A stretch of 64,000 nt of DNA from Dama dama (GCF_033118175.1 NC_083699.1:49201001-49265000), one strand, 5' to 3'; counted from the first letter of the stretch, positions 22,794 to 34,312 are shown. Program-made: numbers and translations. Notes: a model not told the origin generated them from the sequence alone.

Positions 22794-23689
22794 GTGAGCA
22801 ATACAGCCGTTTTGCCACCACCTCCTTTCTTCTCTTTCAGCATTTATTGAAAAACACAGGTTTTGAATACCTATTAAATGCCAACACTGACTCAGATACA
22901 AATCCCACTTTCAAGCTGACAGTCTAGGATTAAAAAAATATGGCATGCACATAAATGATAACAAATGAAAAACAATAATAAATTGTGAGGTTGATAAGAC
23001 ATGTAGAAGTAAAATGGATGACAACAATAAGTTAAGAGCCAGGAGGGAAGAAATGGGAATATACTATTGAAAGTTTCTTATACTATATGTGAAGTACTAA
23101 AATATCACTTAAAGATAGACTATGATAAGTTAAAAAGGTGTATTACAAACCCTAAGCAACTACTAAAAGACAAGTGTACCTTGAAAATATTGTGAGTTCA
23201 GTTCTAGATCATTGCACTAAAATGAATATCACAATAACGCAAGTCACACACTTTTTTTTTCTTCCCTAGTGCATATAAAAGTTATATTTATACTATACAG
23301 CAGTCTGTTAAGTGTGTAATAGCATTATGTCTAAAAAGCATTGTACATATCTTAGTATTAAAATACTTTATTGCTAAAAAATGCTAACCATCATCTGAGC
23401 CTTCAAGTCACAGTAGTAACATCAAAGATCACTGATTGCAAATCACTGTAAGAAATATAATATTAATAATAGTGAAAAGGTTTGAAATATTGTAACAATT
23501 ACCATGATGTGACTCAGAAAGTGAGCCAGTGATGCAGGGGAAGTGGACCTGATAGACTTGCTCAATGCATGGCTGCCACAAACCTTCAACATGTAAAAAA
23601 AGATGCAGGACTCAGAAGCACAGTAAAATGAGTTATGCCTATAATGAAACAAAGAATTACAACTAATCAGCTAATAAAGAAGATAAAAT

Positions 23690-24820
23690 TGAATTTAAAG
23701 CACTCAAAATAGAAAAAAGAGAAAAGGATAATAGACCAAAAACAAATAGCAAGGTGGTTTACATAAACCTAGCCATATCAATAGCCACACTAATTTTAAA
23801 TGGTCTAAACACTCCCGATTAAGTGGTCTAAACCAATGTCATATTGAATTTGTCAATTCTCAATTTGAATTGAGATTATCAGATTGAATAAAAAGCATGA
23901 TCCAGTTGTTGCTGTCTACAAAAAACCTACTTTCAACGTAGAGAAACAAATGTTACAAGTAAAAGAATGGGACAAGCTGTATCGTGATAAATCAGACAAA
24001 GCTGGATTGATTATATTAACATAAGACAAAGTAGATTTCAGAGAAAAGAATATTACCAGGGATAAAGAGGGTCATTTCATAGAGACAAAGGGAAAATTAA
24101 CCAAGAGAACATAATAAATCTTAATATTGATGTACTTAAAAACAGAGCTTTGAAATACAAAAAACAAAGCCTGATAGATCTGCAATAATAAGTAGAAAAG
24201 TTCTCAATTATATTCAGATTTCAACACCTCTCTCTCAATAATTGATAAAACAAGTAGGAAAAAATCAGTAGGGCTTTAGAAGACTTGACTAACATTATCA
24301 ACAAATGTGGCTAAATTGATAGTGTAGAATATTCTATATAACAACAGCAGAATATATATATTCTTTTCAAGTGAAAAGAATGAGACATTTACCAGAATAA
24401 ACCATATTTTAGGAAATTTTTTAAAGTCTCAGTAAATTTAAAAGTATTTAAGTCAATTCAAAGAACAAAGAGGAAGTGAATTAGAAATAAATACCAGAAA
24501 GATGGTTGGAAAATCCCCAAATATTTAGAAACTAAAGAACACTGAATAACACTAAATGACTAAGAATACTAAAGAGCACTAAATATACTAAAGAAACTAA
24601 TTAACTCATGGTTCAAAGAAGAAATAAGTAAAATTTTAAAGTATTTTTAACTGAATGAAAATGAAAATATAACATCAAAATTGTGGGCTGCAGTTAATTC
24701 AGTGCACTTCCTCAGAAGGAAGTGTACTGCATCAAATGCTTATATTAGAAAAGAAAAATATCTCAAAGCAGTAACCCCTGTTTCCCACTTAAGGATAATT
24801 ATCAAAAGTGCAAACTAATC
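23690..24820 (+). repeat. Old L1 (L1M/HAL1-like) fragment
   Basis: Blocks of the L1 endonuclease-to-RT region appear in sense orientation. They include 'atgatccagttgttgctgtc' with 'tacaaaaaacctacttt', a 'gacaaagtagatttcagag' block, and 'cagaataaaccatatttt' near 24,395. The sequence is very decayed, with no frame. Ends are approximate. Confidence 0.65.
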
Positions 24821-25002
24821 TATAATGACAGCATTATCAGTGGTTGCCTTTGGATGGGGTGGAGGTGTGGATATGTGGGAGGGAGGTCTTGTGAAGTGGC
24901 TTGAGGGGACTTGGAGGTGATGGATGTGTTCAGGATCCTGCTTTTAGTGGTGCTTTCACAGTATATACATGTATTAACACCAAATGGTGCACTTTAAATG
25001 CA

Positions 25003-27232
25003 CATTGTCGTCGTTCAGTCGCTCAGTTGTGTCTGACTCTTTGCGTCCCCATGGACTACAGCATGCCAGGCTTCCCTGTCCTTCATTATTTCCTGAGGTT
25101 TGCTCAGTCTAGAGTTTGCTCACTGAAGTCTATTGAGTCAGTGATACCATCCAACCTCCTCGTTCTCTGTTGCTTCCTTCTCCTCCTGCCCCCAATCCCT
25201 CCCAGCATCAGGGTCTTTTCCAATGAGTCAGCTCTTTGCCCTAGGTGGCCAAAGTATCGGAACTTCTGCTTCAGCATCAATCCTTCCAATGAATATTCAG
25301 GGTTGATTTCCTTTAGGATTGACTGATTTGATCTCTTTGCTGTCCAAGGAACTCTCAAGAGTCTTCTCCAGCACCACAGTTCTAAGGCATCAATTCTTAG
25401 GCACTTAGCATTCTTTATTGTCTGGCTCTCACATCTGTACATGACTACTGGAAAAACCATAGTTTTGATTATATGGACCTTTGTCAACAGAGTAATGTCT
25501 CTGCTTTTTAATACACTGTCTAGGTTTGTCATAGCTTTTCTTCCAAGGAGCAAGCATCTTTTAATTTCATGGCTTCAGTCACTCCACAGTGATTTTGGAG
25601 CCCAAAAAAATAAAGTCTGTCACTGTTTCCATTGTTTCCTCATCTATTTGCCATGAAGTGATGGGACCAGATGCCATGATCTTTGTTGTTTGAATGTTGA
25701 GTTTTAAGCCAACTTTTCCACTCTCACTTTTTCACTCTTTTCCACCTTCATCAAGAGGCTCTTTAGTTCCTCTTGGCTTTCTGCTACTAGGGTGGTATCA
25801 TCTACATATCTGAGTTTATTGATATTTCTCCTGGCAATCTTGATTCCAGCTTGTGCTTCGTCCAGCCCGGCATTTTGCATGATGTACTCTGCATATAAGT
25901 TAAATAAGCAGGGTGACAATATACAGCTTTGATGTACTCCTTTTTCAATTTTGAACCAGTCCATTGTTTCATGTCCGGTTCTAACTTGCTTCTTGACCTG
26001 CATTCAGGTTTCTCAGGAAGCAGGTAAGGTTGTCTGGTATTCCCATCTCTTGAAGAATTTTCCACAGTTTGCTGTGATCCACACAATCAAAGGCTTTAGC
26101 ATAGTCAATGAAGCAGCAGTAGATATTTTTCTGGAATTCTCTTCCTTTTTCTAATATCCAATGGATGTTGGCAATTTGATCTCTGGTTCCTCTGCCTTTT
26201 CTAAATCCAGCTTGTACATCTGGAAGTCCTTGGCTTGTGTACTTTTGAAGCCTAGCTTGAAGGGTTTTGATCATAATCTTACTAGCATGTAAAATGAGTA
26301 CAATTGTGTGGTAGTTTGAACATTCTTTGGCATTGCCCTTCTTTGGGATTGGAATGAAAACTAATCTTTTCCAGTCCTATGGCCACTGCTGAGTTTTCTA
26401 AATTTGCTGGCATATTAAGTGCAGTACTTTAACAGCATCATCTTTTAGGATTTGAAATAGCTCGGCTGGAATTCCATCACCTCCACTAGCTTTGTTCGTA
26501 GTGCTTCCTGAGGCCCACTAGACTTCACATTCCAGGATGTCTGGCTCTAGGTGAGTGATCACACCATCATGGTTATCCGAGTCAGTAAGACCTTTTCTGT
26601 GTAGTTCTTCTATGTATTCTTGCCACCACTTCTTATTATCTTTTACTTCTGTTACATCCATACTGTTTCTGTCCCTTATTGTGCCCATCTTTGCATGAAA
26701 TGTTCCTTTGATATCTCTAATTTTCTTGAAGAGATCTCTAGGCTTTCCTTTCTATTGTTTTCCTTTATTTCTTGGCACTGTTCACTTAGGAAGGCTTTCT
26801 TAGCTCTCCTTTATATTCTTTGGAACTCTGCATTCAGATGGGTATATCTTTCCTTTCCTCTTTGCCTTTTGCTTCTCTTCTTTTCTCAGATATTTGTAAG
26901 GTCTCCTCAGACAACCATTTTGCCTTTTTGGGTTTCCTTTCCTTGAGGATGGTTTTGATCACTGCTTTCTGCACAATGTTATGCACCTCCATCCATAGTT
27001 TTTCAGGCACCCTTTCAATCAGACCCAATCCCTTGAATCTATTTGTCACTTCCACAGAAGACTCATAAGGGATTTTATTTAGGTCATACCTGAATTGCCT
27101 AGTGGTTTTCTCTACTTTTTTCAATTTAAGTCTGAATTTTGCAATGAGGAGTTCATATCTGAGCCACAGTCAGCTCCTGGTCTTGTTTTTGCTGACTTTG
27201 TAGAGTTTCTCCAACTCTGGCTACAAAGAATC
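25003..27232 (-). mobile_element. BovB (RTE LINE), 5'-truncated 2.2 kb copy
   Basis: The 3' end is at about 25,003, where the antisense tail reads 'cgtcgttcagtcgctcagtt'. The 5' side ends near 27,232 inside the region upstream of the RT domain. A full BovB is about 3.2 kb, so roughly the first kilobase with most of the endonuclease is absent. BovB is a horizontally acquired RTE retrotransposon that is abundant in ruminants; its 3' end supplied the tail of the Bov-tA SINEs. Confidence 0.93.
25104..27124 (-). pseudogene. BovB reverse transcriptase, broken
   Basis: The RT is split over several frames on the minus strand. 27,124-26,834 carries the linker (KLWMEVHNIVQKAVIKTILK). 26,274-25,981 carries RT fingers/palm (VQAGFRKGRGTRDQIANIHW, FIDYAKAFDCVDHSKLWKIL). 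26,003-25,704 and 26,086-25,802 carry the catalytic box LRYVDDTTLVAES, with Val where BovB normally has Ala (YADD). 25,553-25,104 carries the C-terminal part (ITLLTKVHIIKTMVFPVVMY, SNQSILKEINPEYSLEGLML). Multiple frameshifts make it non-functional. Confidence 0.9.
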
Positions 27233-27239
27233 AATCTTA

Positions 27240-27703
27240 TTCTTAAATACACTTAGTTTATTCTAAAAATGTACCTGGGGCTTGTTTTAATCAGGTAGAA
27301 TAATACACAGACACAGAAATGAAGAAATAAGTTTATACTCACAGACCTCTAGGAATAGAAGGGCTATGTAGGGCCACAGGGGAAGGACCAGAGTTGGTCA
27401 TGAGGCAAAAGAGGTCAAGGGGAGAGTATGGCCCCTTATGCCCACCTGATATCAAAGGTGTGCTCTTAGGGGAGTTTTAGCGGGAAAGAATGGGCAAGGC
27501 AGGTACGTAGTTGAGTAAGTTTAGGATTGGATAGTTTGAGTAATTGCAGGGGCTCTGGGTTGTAGGGGTCATCTCCAGTTGTCTACTATTTTGCCCTGGG
27601 GTGAGTTAAGACAGGGGAATACTGGCTTGATGTATAAGAGCTTGATAAAGGAAGTGGTTGGGAGTGTGGGCTCTGGATTACTTGATTTGTGTATCAAAGG
27701 TGC
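27240..27703. other. Unassigned, possibly LTR-derived sequence
   Basis: No gene is seen. The sequence continues on the far side of the nested SINE at 28,393-28,480. A block 'atatcaaaggtgtgctctta' + 'ggggagtt' at 27,450-27,477 recurs as 'atatcaagtgtgctcatagg' + 'ggagtt' at 28,399-28,424, suggesting an internally repetitive element such as an LTR. Family not identified. Confidence 0.35.
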
Positions 27704-28392
27704 GGCTTCCCTGGTGGCTCAGTTCAGTTCAGTCGCTCAGTCGTGTCCCACTCTTTGCAACCCCATGGATTGTAGCATGCCAGACCTCCCTGTTCATCAC
27801 CAACTCCAGGAGGTTACCCAAACTCATGTCCATTGAGTTGGTGATGCCATCCAACCATCTCATCCTCTGTCGTCCCCTTCTCCTCCTGCCCTCAATCTTT
27901 CCCAGCATCAGGGTCTTTTCCAATGAGTCAGCTCTTCGCATCAGGTGGCCAAAGTGTTGGAGTTTCAGCTTCAACATCAGTCTTTCCAATGAACACCTAG
28001 GACTGATCTCCTTGAGGATGGACTGGTTGGATCTCCTTGAAGTCCAAGGGACTCTCAAGAGTCTTCTCCAACACCACAGTTCAAAAGCATCAATTCTTCA
28101 GCACTCAGCTTTCTTTACAGTCCAACTTTCACATCCATACATGACTACTGGAAAAACCAGAGCCTTGACTAGATAGACCTTTGTTGGCAAAGTAATGGTG
28201 GCTCAGTGGTCAAGAAACCTCCTGCCAATGCAGGAGATGTGGGTTCAATCCCTGGGTGGGGAAGATCCCCTAGAGAAGGAAATGGCAACCCACTCTAGTT
28301 CTCTTGCCTGGGAAATCCCATGGACAGAGAAGGCTGGGCAGGCTACAGTCCATGGAGTTGCAAGAGTCAGGTATGACTTAGCAACTAAACCA
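27704..28392 (+). mobile_element. Bov-tA SINE interrupted by a BovB insertion
   Basis: The SINE head starts 'ggcttccctggtggctcag' at 27,704 and is broken at 27,722. It resumes with a repeated 'tggtggctcag' at 28,196-28,206 and runs on through 'gcaatgcaggaga'-type and 'gcaacccactctag' blocks to about 28,392. Removing 27,723-28,206 restores one continuous Bov-tA. Confidence 0.92.
27723..28195 (-). mobile_element. BovB 3' fragment nested in a SINE
   Basis: The minus strand carries an open frame (28,058-27,729) for the BovB RT C-terminus (SILKEISPRCSLERLMLKLK, MRWLDGITNSMDMSLGNLLE) and ends in the antisense tail 'cagttcagttcagtcgctca'. It is flanked by an 11-bp target duplication taken from the SINE itself (tggtggctcag at 27,712-27,722 and 28,196-28,206). 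Confidence 0.93.
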
Positions 28393-28804
28393 CCACCATA
28401 TATCAAGTGTGCTCATAGGGGAGTTGTTTGTTCTTTCTAGGAGTCCAGACCCCCAAGTGCCAGAGCAGGAAGAATAAAGAAAGGAAGAAAATATTCTCAA
28501 CACTTTATTGTGTGTTATTTATTCCTCAATAATAAAGCTGTTTGAAAGGTACATTCTAGAGCTCTTTTCATCAACATTCTAGTGTCTCAATTTTTAAAAT
28601 AAATAATGTAGTTTTAAGTCCTAACTAAGTCAGATGGACTGTAACAATCCAGGCAAACTGAAAAAGAAATTCTTTCAAGTTAGCGTAGTTTGGTATATAT
28701 TTTTGAAAGAAATGCACTTCAAACACTTGAATCATGTGTACATTAAAAATAATGTTTTAGAAAAAGTCATGCTAAGCGTCCTTATATCAGCTAATTTAAC
28801 GGAT

Positions 28805-29032
28805 GCATGCATTGCATGCTAAGTTGCTTCAGTCATATCCGACTGTTTGTAACCCCATGGGCTGTAGCACACCAGGCTTCCCTGTCCATGGGATTCTCCA
28901 GGCAAGAATACTGTAGTGGGTTGACATTTCCTTCTCCAGGGGGTCTTCCTAACTCAGGGATTGAACCCTGGCCCCTTAAATCTCCTTCAGTGGCAGGCGG
29001 GTTCTTTACCACTAGCGCCACCCAGGAAGCCC
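28805..29032 (-). mobile_element. Bov-tA SINE, with TSD
   Basis: This is a complete antisense unit, from the 'gcatgctaagttgcttcagt' tail to the head 'cgccacccaggaagccc'. A 12-bp target duplication with one mismatch (aatttaacggat at 28,793-28,804; aatttaatggat at 29,033-29,044) flanks it. Confidence 0.92.
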
Positions 29033-29527
29033 AATTTAATGGATAGATATATTTTAATTAACAGTGATTACATCAGTGATTGCTTCTGAATTTCTTAGAA
29101 GTTAGTTTAATCTTAAGAAATTTAAATATTTCTCAGAAATTTGTTAACAGGAAAGTATGAAATCAAATTTCAGGCAAATTTACATCTAAAATATAGATAA
29201 TTTAGAATCAAAGTGGTCATAAATAAGTAAGACCAATTAATATAATGTTTATTTTCTTCCTTCTGACAATGTCAAAATATATTAGAGACTTTCTCTTTGC
29301 AATTGCAGATTATTAATGCAAATTTAAAATTTGTCCTCCCCCTAACCGTTATAACCCTACATGAGATTCAGTAAATATGTCTTATCAGCTACACACTGTT
29401 GATGTTAGCCAAGACTCTAACGTAACCCTCTTAAAATAATGCTTACTTCCTGATCATATATTGAACATGATCTAATCAACTTTCAAGCATATATATATGA
29501 AATATATATATGTATACACACACACAT

Positions 29528-29625
29528 ATGTCTGGTGGAATGAGTATGTGTAATTTGGAAAAGCATTTTATAAAATTACATTTCATTTGGTTTCCTCAAG
29601 TTATATATAATTCATTTTGTGAGAT
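29528..29625. repeat. Direct repeat, copy 1 (about 100 bp)
   Basis: This block, starting 'atgtctggtggaatgagtat' and including 'aaaattacatttcatttggt', recurs at 30,407-30,512 in the same orientation with about ten differences and a small insertion. The sequences outside the blocks do not match. An AT/CA-rich tract (about 29,490-29,525) precedes it. Confidence 0.85.
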
Positions 29626-29674
29626 TATAAAAATATCTACTACCAGTTATTGTGCTAAGAATTTTACATTATCT

Positions 29675-29832
29675 CAGTTCAGTTCAATTCAGTTGCTCAG
29701 CCGTGTCCTACTCTTTGCGACCCCATGGACCGCAGCACGCCAGGTCTCCCTGTCCATCACCAACTCCCGGAGTTTACCCAAAGTCATGTCCATTGAGTCG
29801 GTGATGCCATCCAACCATCTCATCCTCTGTCA
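29675..29832 (-). mobile_element. BovB 3'-end fragment, 158 bp
   Basis: It starts with the antisense BovB tail 'agttcagttcaattcagttg' and ends in 'catcctctgtc', giving a very short 5'-truncated copy. Similar 'atttatctca'/'cattatctca' motifs flank it and may be a target duplication. Confidence 0.85.
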
Positions 29833-29882
29833 TTTATCTCATTTACACATGTAATATTTTCACTTTACTGTTAGAGACACAT

Positions 29883-30405
29883 TTTTTTTTTTTTTTAGCA
29901 TTGATAAGCTTTGCCTTAGACTTCTTTTTTAAAAAAAAAAAAATGTTTCATTTTGTGTTGGGGTATAGCCGTTTAACAATGTTGTGATAGTTTGAGGTGA
30001 ACAGTGGAGGTACTCAGCCATACATATACATGTATCCATTCCCCCGCTGCAAAGCCCTCCTTTCCAGGCTGCCACAGAACAGAGTTCCCTATGCTATACA
30101 GTAGGCCCTTGTTGGGTATCTGTTTTAAATATAGTAGTATGTACATGCCCATCCCAAACTCCCTAACTATCCCTTCCTCCCATCCTTCCCACCAGCAACC
30201 ATAAGCTCATTCTTGAAGTCAGTGAGTCTGTTTCTGTTTTGTAAGTAAGTTCATTTGTATCATTTCTTTTTAGATTCCACACTTAAGGGATGTCATGTGA
30301 TACTTCTCCTTCTCTGTCTGACTTACTTCATTCCGTATGACACTCTCTAGGTCTATCCATGTTGCTGCAAATAGCATTATCTTGTTCTTTTTTATAGTTG
30401 AATAA
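29883..30405 (-). mobile_element. L1 3'-end fragment
   Basis: It begins with T- and A-runs (29,883-29,943). The antisense L1 3' end follows ('tatgctatacagtaggccct', 'tctgactt acttcattccg'-type blocks) up to 'tttttatagttgaataat'. Copy 2 of the 100-bp direct repeat abuts its 5' side. The piece is not coding. Confidence 0.82.
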
Positions 30406-30406
30406 T

Positions 30407-30512
30407 ATATCTGGTGGAGTGAATATGTGTAAATATGTAATTTGGAAAATTATTTTATAAAATTACATTTCATTTGGTTTCCTAAAGTTATATATAACTC
30501 ATTTTGTGTGAT
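30407..30512. repeat. Direct repeat, copy 2 (about 105 bp)
   Basis: Second copy of the block at 29,528-29,625, with an extra 'aaatatgt'-like insertion after 'gaatatgtgt'. It lies right against the 5' edge of the L1 fragment. Confidence 0.85.
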
Positions 30513-30519
30513 CACTCCA

Positions 30520-31157
30520 AAGGAGAAATGGATTTAAAAAAAACTTAAAAAAATTGATAAACCCTATTCTAAACAGTGTATCTGATGGCAGGCTATTTGG
30601 TCAGTATCAACAACAGTCTCATCTTGAACTTCAGCTCTAACATTTTTACATGTGGGGCTATTTGAGTCACTTAACACCTGTAGAAAACTTCCTAAGGGCC
30701 AGATGCTGTGACTGTTGTACTATGAGTCTTACTGGGTGAAAAAGATGTGCTTCTTGTCCTCGTGGAGGATATGGTCTAGTGGCGGATTTTACAGCATATA
30801 TTTAACACATATCAGTTTGAATCTAAAAATAAAATTATCGAAATTTTAAGAAATTAATAATTCCTAAGACTGAAATTAGCAAGTCATCTGCTTCTTTCTC
30901 TTTAACACATTAATTTTCTTTCTTGGGATTTTGGAGTTTAGAAGTAAACTTTTGGAAACTACTTGTAAGTATGAAGTCCTTAGCTGGTTACTGTCAGAGA
31001 GTATTACAATGAATGTAGTTCGATTAGACCTAAAAAGAGGGGAAAATTGTGCTCTTCTTTGTGTTTATCAGGGGATATATTTACCCCATTAAAACCTGGG
31101 ATTGTAGATGCTTACATAGAATCTTCATAAAGTTTTATGTCTATGCCTTCCTTGCAG
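30520..31157. other. Intronic DNA before the 61-bp exon, no gene seen
   Basis: AT-rich intron. A block at 30,670-30,800 ('gggccagatgctgtgactgt', 'cttgtcctcgtggaggatat') resembles an old mammalian repeat but is too short to name. It ends with a pyrimidine tract and GCAG acceptor at 31,157. Confidence 0.5.
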
Positions 31158-31218
31158 GTTTAGCCTCCAACTTCAGCCTTTTAAGATGGATGAGATCCCT
31201 TCTGATCCCCTCCTACAG
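31158..31218 (+). CDS. SLC12A8: SLC12A8, 61-bp coding exon
   Basis: This short exon completes the Gly codon left by the 22,676 exon and encodes LASNFSLLRWMRSLLIPSY plus two bases of an Arg codon that is finished in the last exon. The acceptor is CCTTGCAG. The donor is AG|GTCTGT at 31,219, a weak match to GTRAGT, but the frame and the next exon (RSLRSPQEQ) support it. The text corresponds to human ..SNFSFFRWMRSLLLPSCRSLRSPQ. The encoded piece is basic and follows the last membrane span, so it is probably cytosolic. Confidence 0.9.
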
Positions 31219-34200
31219 GTCTGTGCCAACCTGGGGCCAGGATGAGGGCAGATGCCTGGCCTGGGAGGTGCTAAAGGTGCTTCATGGGCTTGGGTGAATT
31301 GAGGTGTGAATGCCTGACGTTTGAGAACCTCAAGGAAACTCAGACTGCTCCTCACTGCCCTCCACCACCCAGCCCCTCTGCCTCAGCTCATCAGAAGCTT
31401 CCTCTGGCCCCCTCTTCTCTTCTTATCCTCAGGAATTGAGAACATAGGCTTTCTTTAGAATCTGGTTGCTGAGAGGTCTAAGTTGAGAGAGTTACTTTTA
31501 GTGAGTTCACAATCTAAGACACGTTAGCATCAGTACTGACACACACAAACTCAAGGCCGAGAACTTCCATTCTTCCATTTCAAGTCAGAAGTAGTTGACA
31601 CGACTGTGTTGGTGAAAGTGCAGAGACCAAGTACAGAAACAGAGTAGTGACCCTGCAGGATTTCTGTGGGACTTCAGTGTTCAAATACCCAAGGAGAGGG
31701 AGGAACAAACTTTCCTGAGAAACAGCAGAAAGCCTTTCAGGGAAGGTAAGGCTTCATGAGTACCCCAATTTCTTTCCTCCTCCTCTATGCTTCTAGTGCC
31801 AACGCTTGCTCACCTTTGGAGGCCTCAAGACTCTGGGAATTTTTATTTATTTATATTGTTTTTGGCAGTACTGGGTCTTTGTTGCTGCATATGACTTTCT
31901 CTACTTCTGGCAAGCAGAGGTTGCTCTCTAGCTGCGGTGTGCAGGCTTCTCATTGTGGCAGCTTCTCTTGTTGCTGAGCATGGGCTCCAGATGTACCAGC
32001 TTCAGTAGCTGCAGCATGGGCACTCAGTAGTTATGGCTCCTGGGCTCTGTAGTACAGGCTTAGTAGTTGTGGTGTGCAGACTTAGCTGCCCCTCAGCATG
32101 TGGAACCTCCCTGGACTGGAAATCAAGCCTGTGTTCCCTGCATCAGCAGGCTGATTCTCAACCACTGGACTACCAGGGAAGTGCCCAGGAATCTGTTTTA
32201 AGACAATATAAACACTGCCTGTCTGTTCAAGTCAGTCCAAGAATGACCTGGATGCTAAACCCTGGATGCTAGAAAAATGATGATGTCAGGAGCAGGGGTC
32301 ATGGAAACCAACAGGGAGGAGGCTGGCAGGGAGAGTGGGGTGGAGAGGGGCAATTCCCTGCCATCTGCTTGGAAGCTGAACTGAATGTCCTGTGTGAAGC
32401 TGTAGGAGGGGTGGGGGCCACTCTCTGCCTCTCTTTCAGGCTGAGGGACCAGCTTGATGACTCAGGTCACAATACACCTATACTGATCCTAGTCCTGAGG
32501 GCAAGTAGAGGTTAAGTGGAAATAGATTCTGTGTGGAAGCTGCCTTCAGATTCTGGAGCTGCAACTGGTGTGTGGCTGAGTATATTTGGCCTTATCCAAT
32601 TTGCATGAATATTTTTAGGTATTGTAGGTTTGAAAGCCTACAAATGACTATGGGAGGTCAGCATTCCTTTTTGATCTCTGAATTTCTGGGATTTCACCTC
32701 AGAGGTCACTGTTGTGCTATGTAGAAAGAAGAATATGTTAGGAGGAGATTATTCTTAGAAAATGACAGTGCTTTGGTTGGAAGAGAATCTAGTTTACACT
32801 ATTCATGTCTCCGTGGACTTGTAGAGGCCTCAGCTAAGAGTCAGCATCAAGCTTACTGGCCTCATCATGGCTACTGAGCGATATCTTGTGGTGACTGTTC
32901 AGGAGGGGAAAGGACCTAGAAATCGTGACCACTTAAAAGTAGAAATTGATTGCTGTGTTTTATTTTTTGTAATTTTGAATTTTTTTCACAACTGTCACCC
33001 CAGATGCTCTTCAAAACCAAAGAAGAAGAATAACTGTAGGGTGTTTTGGGCAAAGGAGTTTGGGTATATTACTTCCTCTGTTACACCTACAGTTCCCAGA
33101 ATTATGTAAAATTAAGCCTGACCTTAGAGAAGCTTTCTTTCCTGAAGTCTTAGCAACTGCCCAGGTGAGAACTCTTAGGCCGTTCTAGACTAGATAGTGA
33201 AGTGTATTATTTCCCTGAACTCAGAAAAATATTATGGTTTTACCTTAAACACATGTTGACTGGTACGGCATTTCCGTCACTTCCTAACCTTACTTCTTGC
33301 ACATTCAACTTTTATAGAAGTTAGTTCATTTCTCAGAAAGCCCAACCCCTCTAATTTAGATATGTTCTCATCAAGTGGCTGCAAAGCCTTAGTCGTGTGA
33401 TCTGAAGTCCTATAACAGCATGTTTTTCCAGTCAGTGAAGCTTTCTGCTTAAGTTCCACAGATTTATAACAAGGTTTCTACCATTTTTTAACAACTATAA
33501 AATATATTCCTTATTTAAACAATTCAACGTAACTACCTACAAAGTAAAGATTTAAGAGGAAATCTATGCCTAACGTGATTTCAGGACCTAACACACTGCA
33601 GTGACTAGAAGGGGGTTGAGAAGGAGAGGAAATAGAAGCAGAAGGAGGTGAAGAGGTTTGCCTGAGGCCGCCAGGCTAACTGGTGACAGAGCTGTGACTG
33701 TGTTCTTTGGATATCCTGGCTGCCAGGCTCGTCTTTCTGCTGCCAGCACTTTCCTCACGTATCCATAACATTTTTCTCTACCAGTTTCTTCCAACTCCAA
33801 CTCTATGTGGACCTTTCTGTGACTCTGGAGCTCACTTTTTGCCTGCAGGCCAGCTTGGTGCCAAAGCTTTTACGCTTTACTGCATAACTGCTTACTCTGT
33901 AAACCTGGGCTGTTCCTCATTCATCTTTCCTTCTGGTGAACTAAAGAGAAGGTTTTTCTTTTTATTTGCTTCCACTTTCCAGCCTCTCCATTCCATTATT
34001 TCATTTGACAAAAAGGCCAAGTAGAGCTATAGAGCCTCAACACCACAGCATTTGGAAGATTATTTTTATAGTTTTATACATTTCTGCTAAGGAAGGTAAA
34101 TATCACTCTTTATTTGATACTTATTTCTAGTGCTTTGGATTCATGAAGTGTTGTACATAGAGCTTTCAACAGTTCTGTTGTTTAATACATATTGAGTAAT

Positions 34201-34312
34201 AGGCACAATGATGTTTTTGCAAATCATTTCTCCATCCCAGAGAAGACTGACTGCCAGTGGTTAGTACTATGGTCTCTTCTTCTGACTGTCCTCCATGTTT
34301 CTCTCACCAAAG
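31219..34312 (+). other. SLC12A8: SLC12A8 last intron, 3.1 kb
   Basis: A CHR-2 SINE lies at 31,838-32,185. I see no other recognisable repeat or gene. Short frames such as 33,707-34,024 have no exon signals or family match. Confidence 0.8.
31838..32185 (-). mobile_element. CHR-2-type SINE
   Basis: The antisense order is typical: 'tttttggcagtactgggtct', 'tctagctgcggtgtgcaggc', repeated 'agtagttgtggtg'-like blocks, 'gcatgtggaacctccctgga', and the head 'accactggactaccagggaa'. It is more diverged than the copy at 50,940-51,277, and is therefore older. Confidence 0.88.

Larger units (their letters stand above)
22794..31157 (+). other. SLC12A8: SLC12A8 intron, 8.4 kb
   Basis: This intron contains an old L1, a 2.2-kb BovB, nested SINE/BovB insertions, an L1 tail and a 100-bp direct duplication, all listed separately. 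Stretches 22,930-23,690, 28,430-28,790, 29,045-29,520 and 30,520-31,150 are AT-rich, with no exon seen. Confidence 0.85.

Noticed and set aside
29528..30512. The 100-bp direct repeats as LTRs of a small element
   Set aside because: The interval holds unrelated BovB and L1 pieces, not retroviral or LTR-element sequence, and the copies lack LTR signals (TG..CA ends, poly(A) signal).
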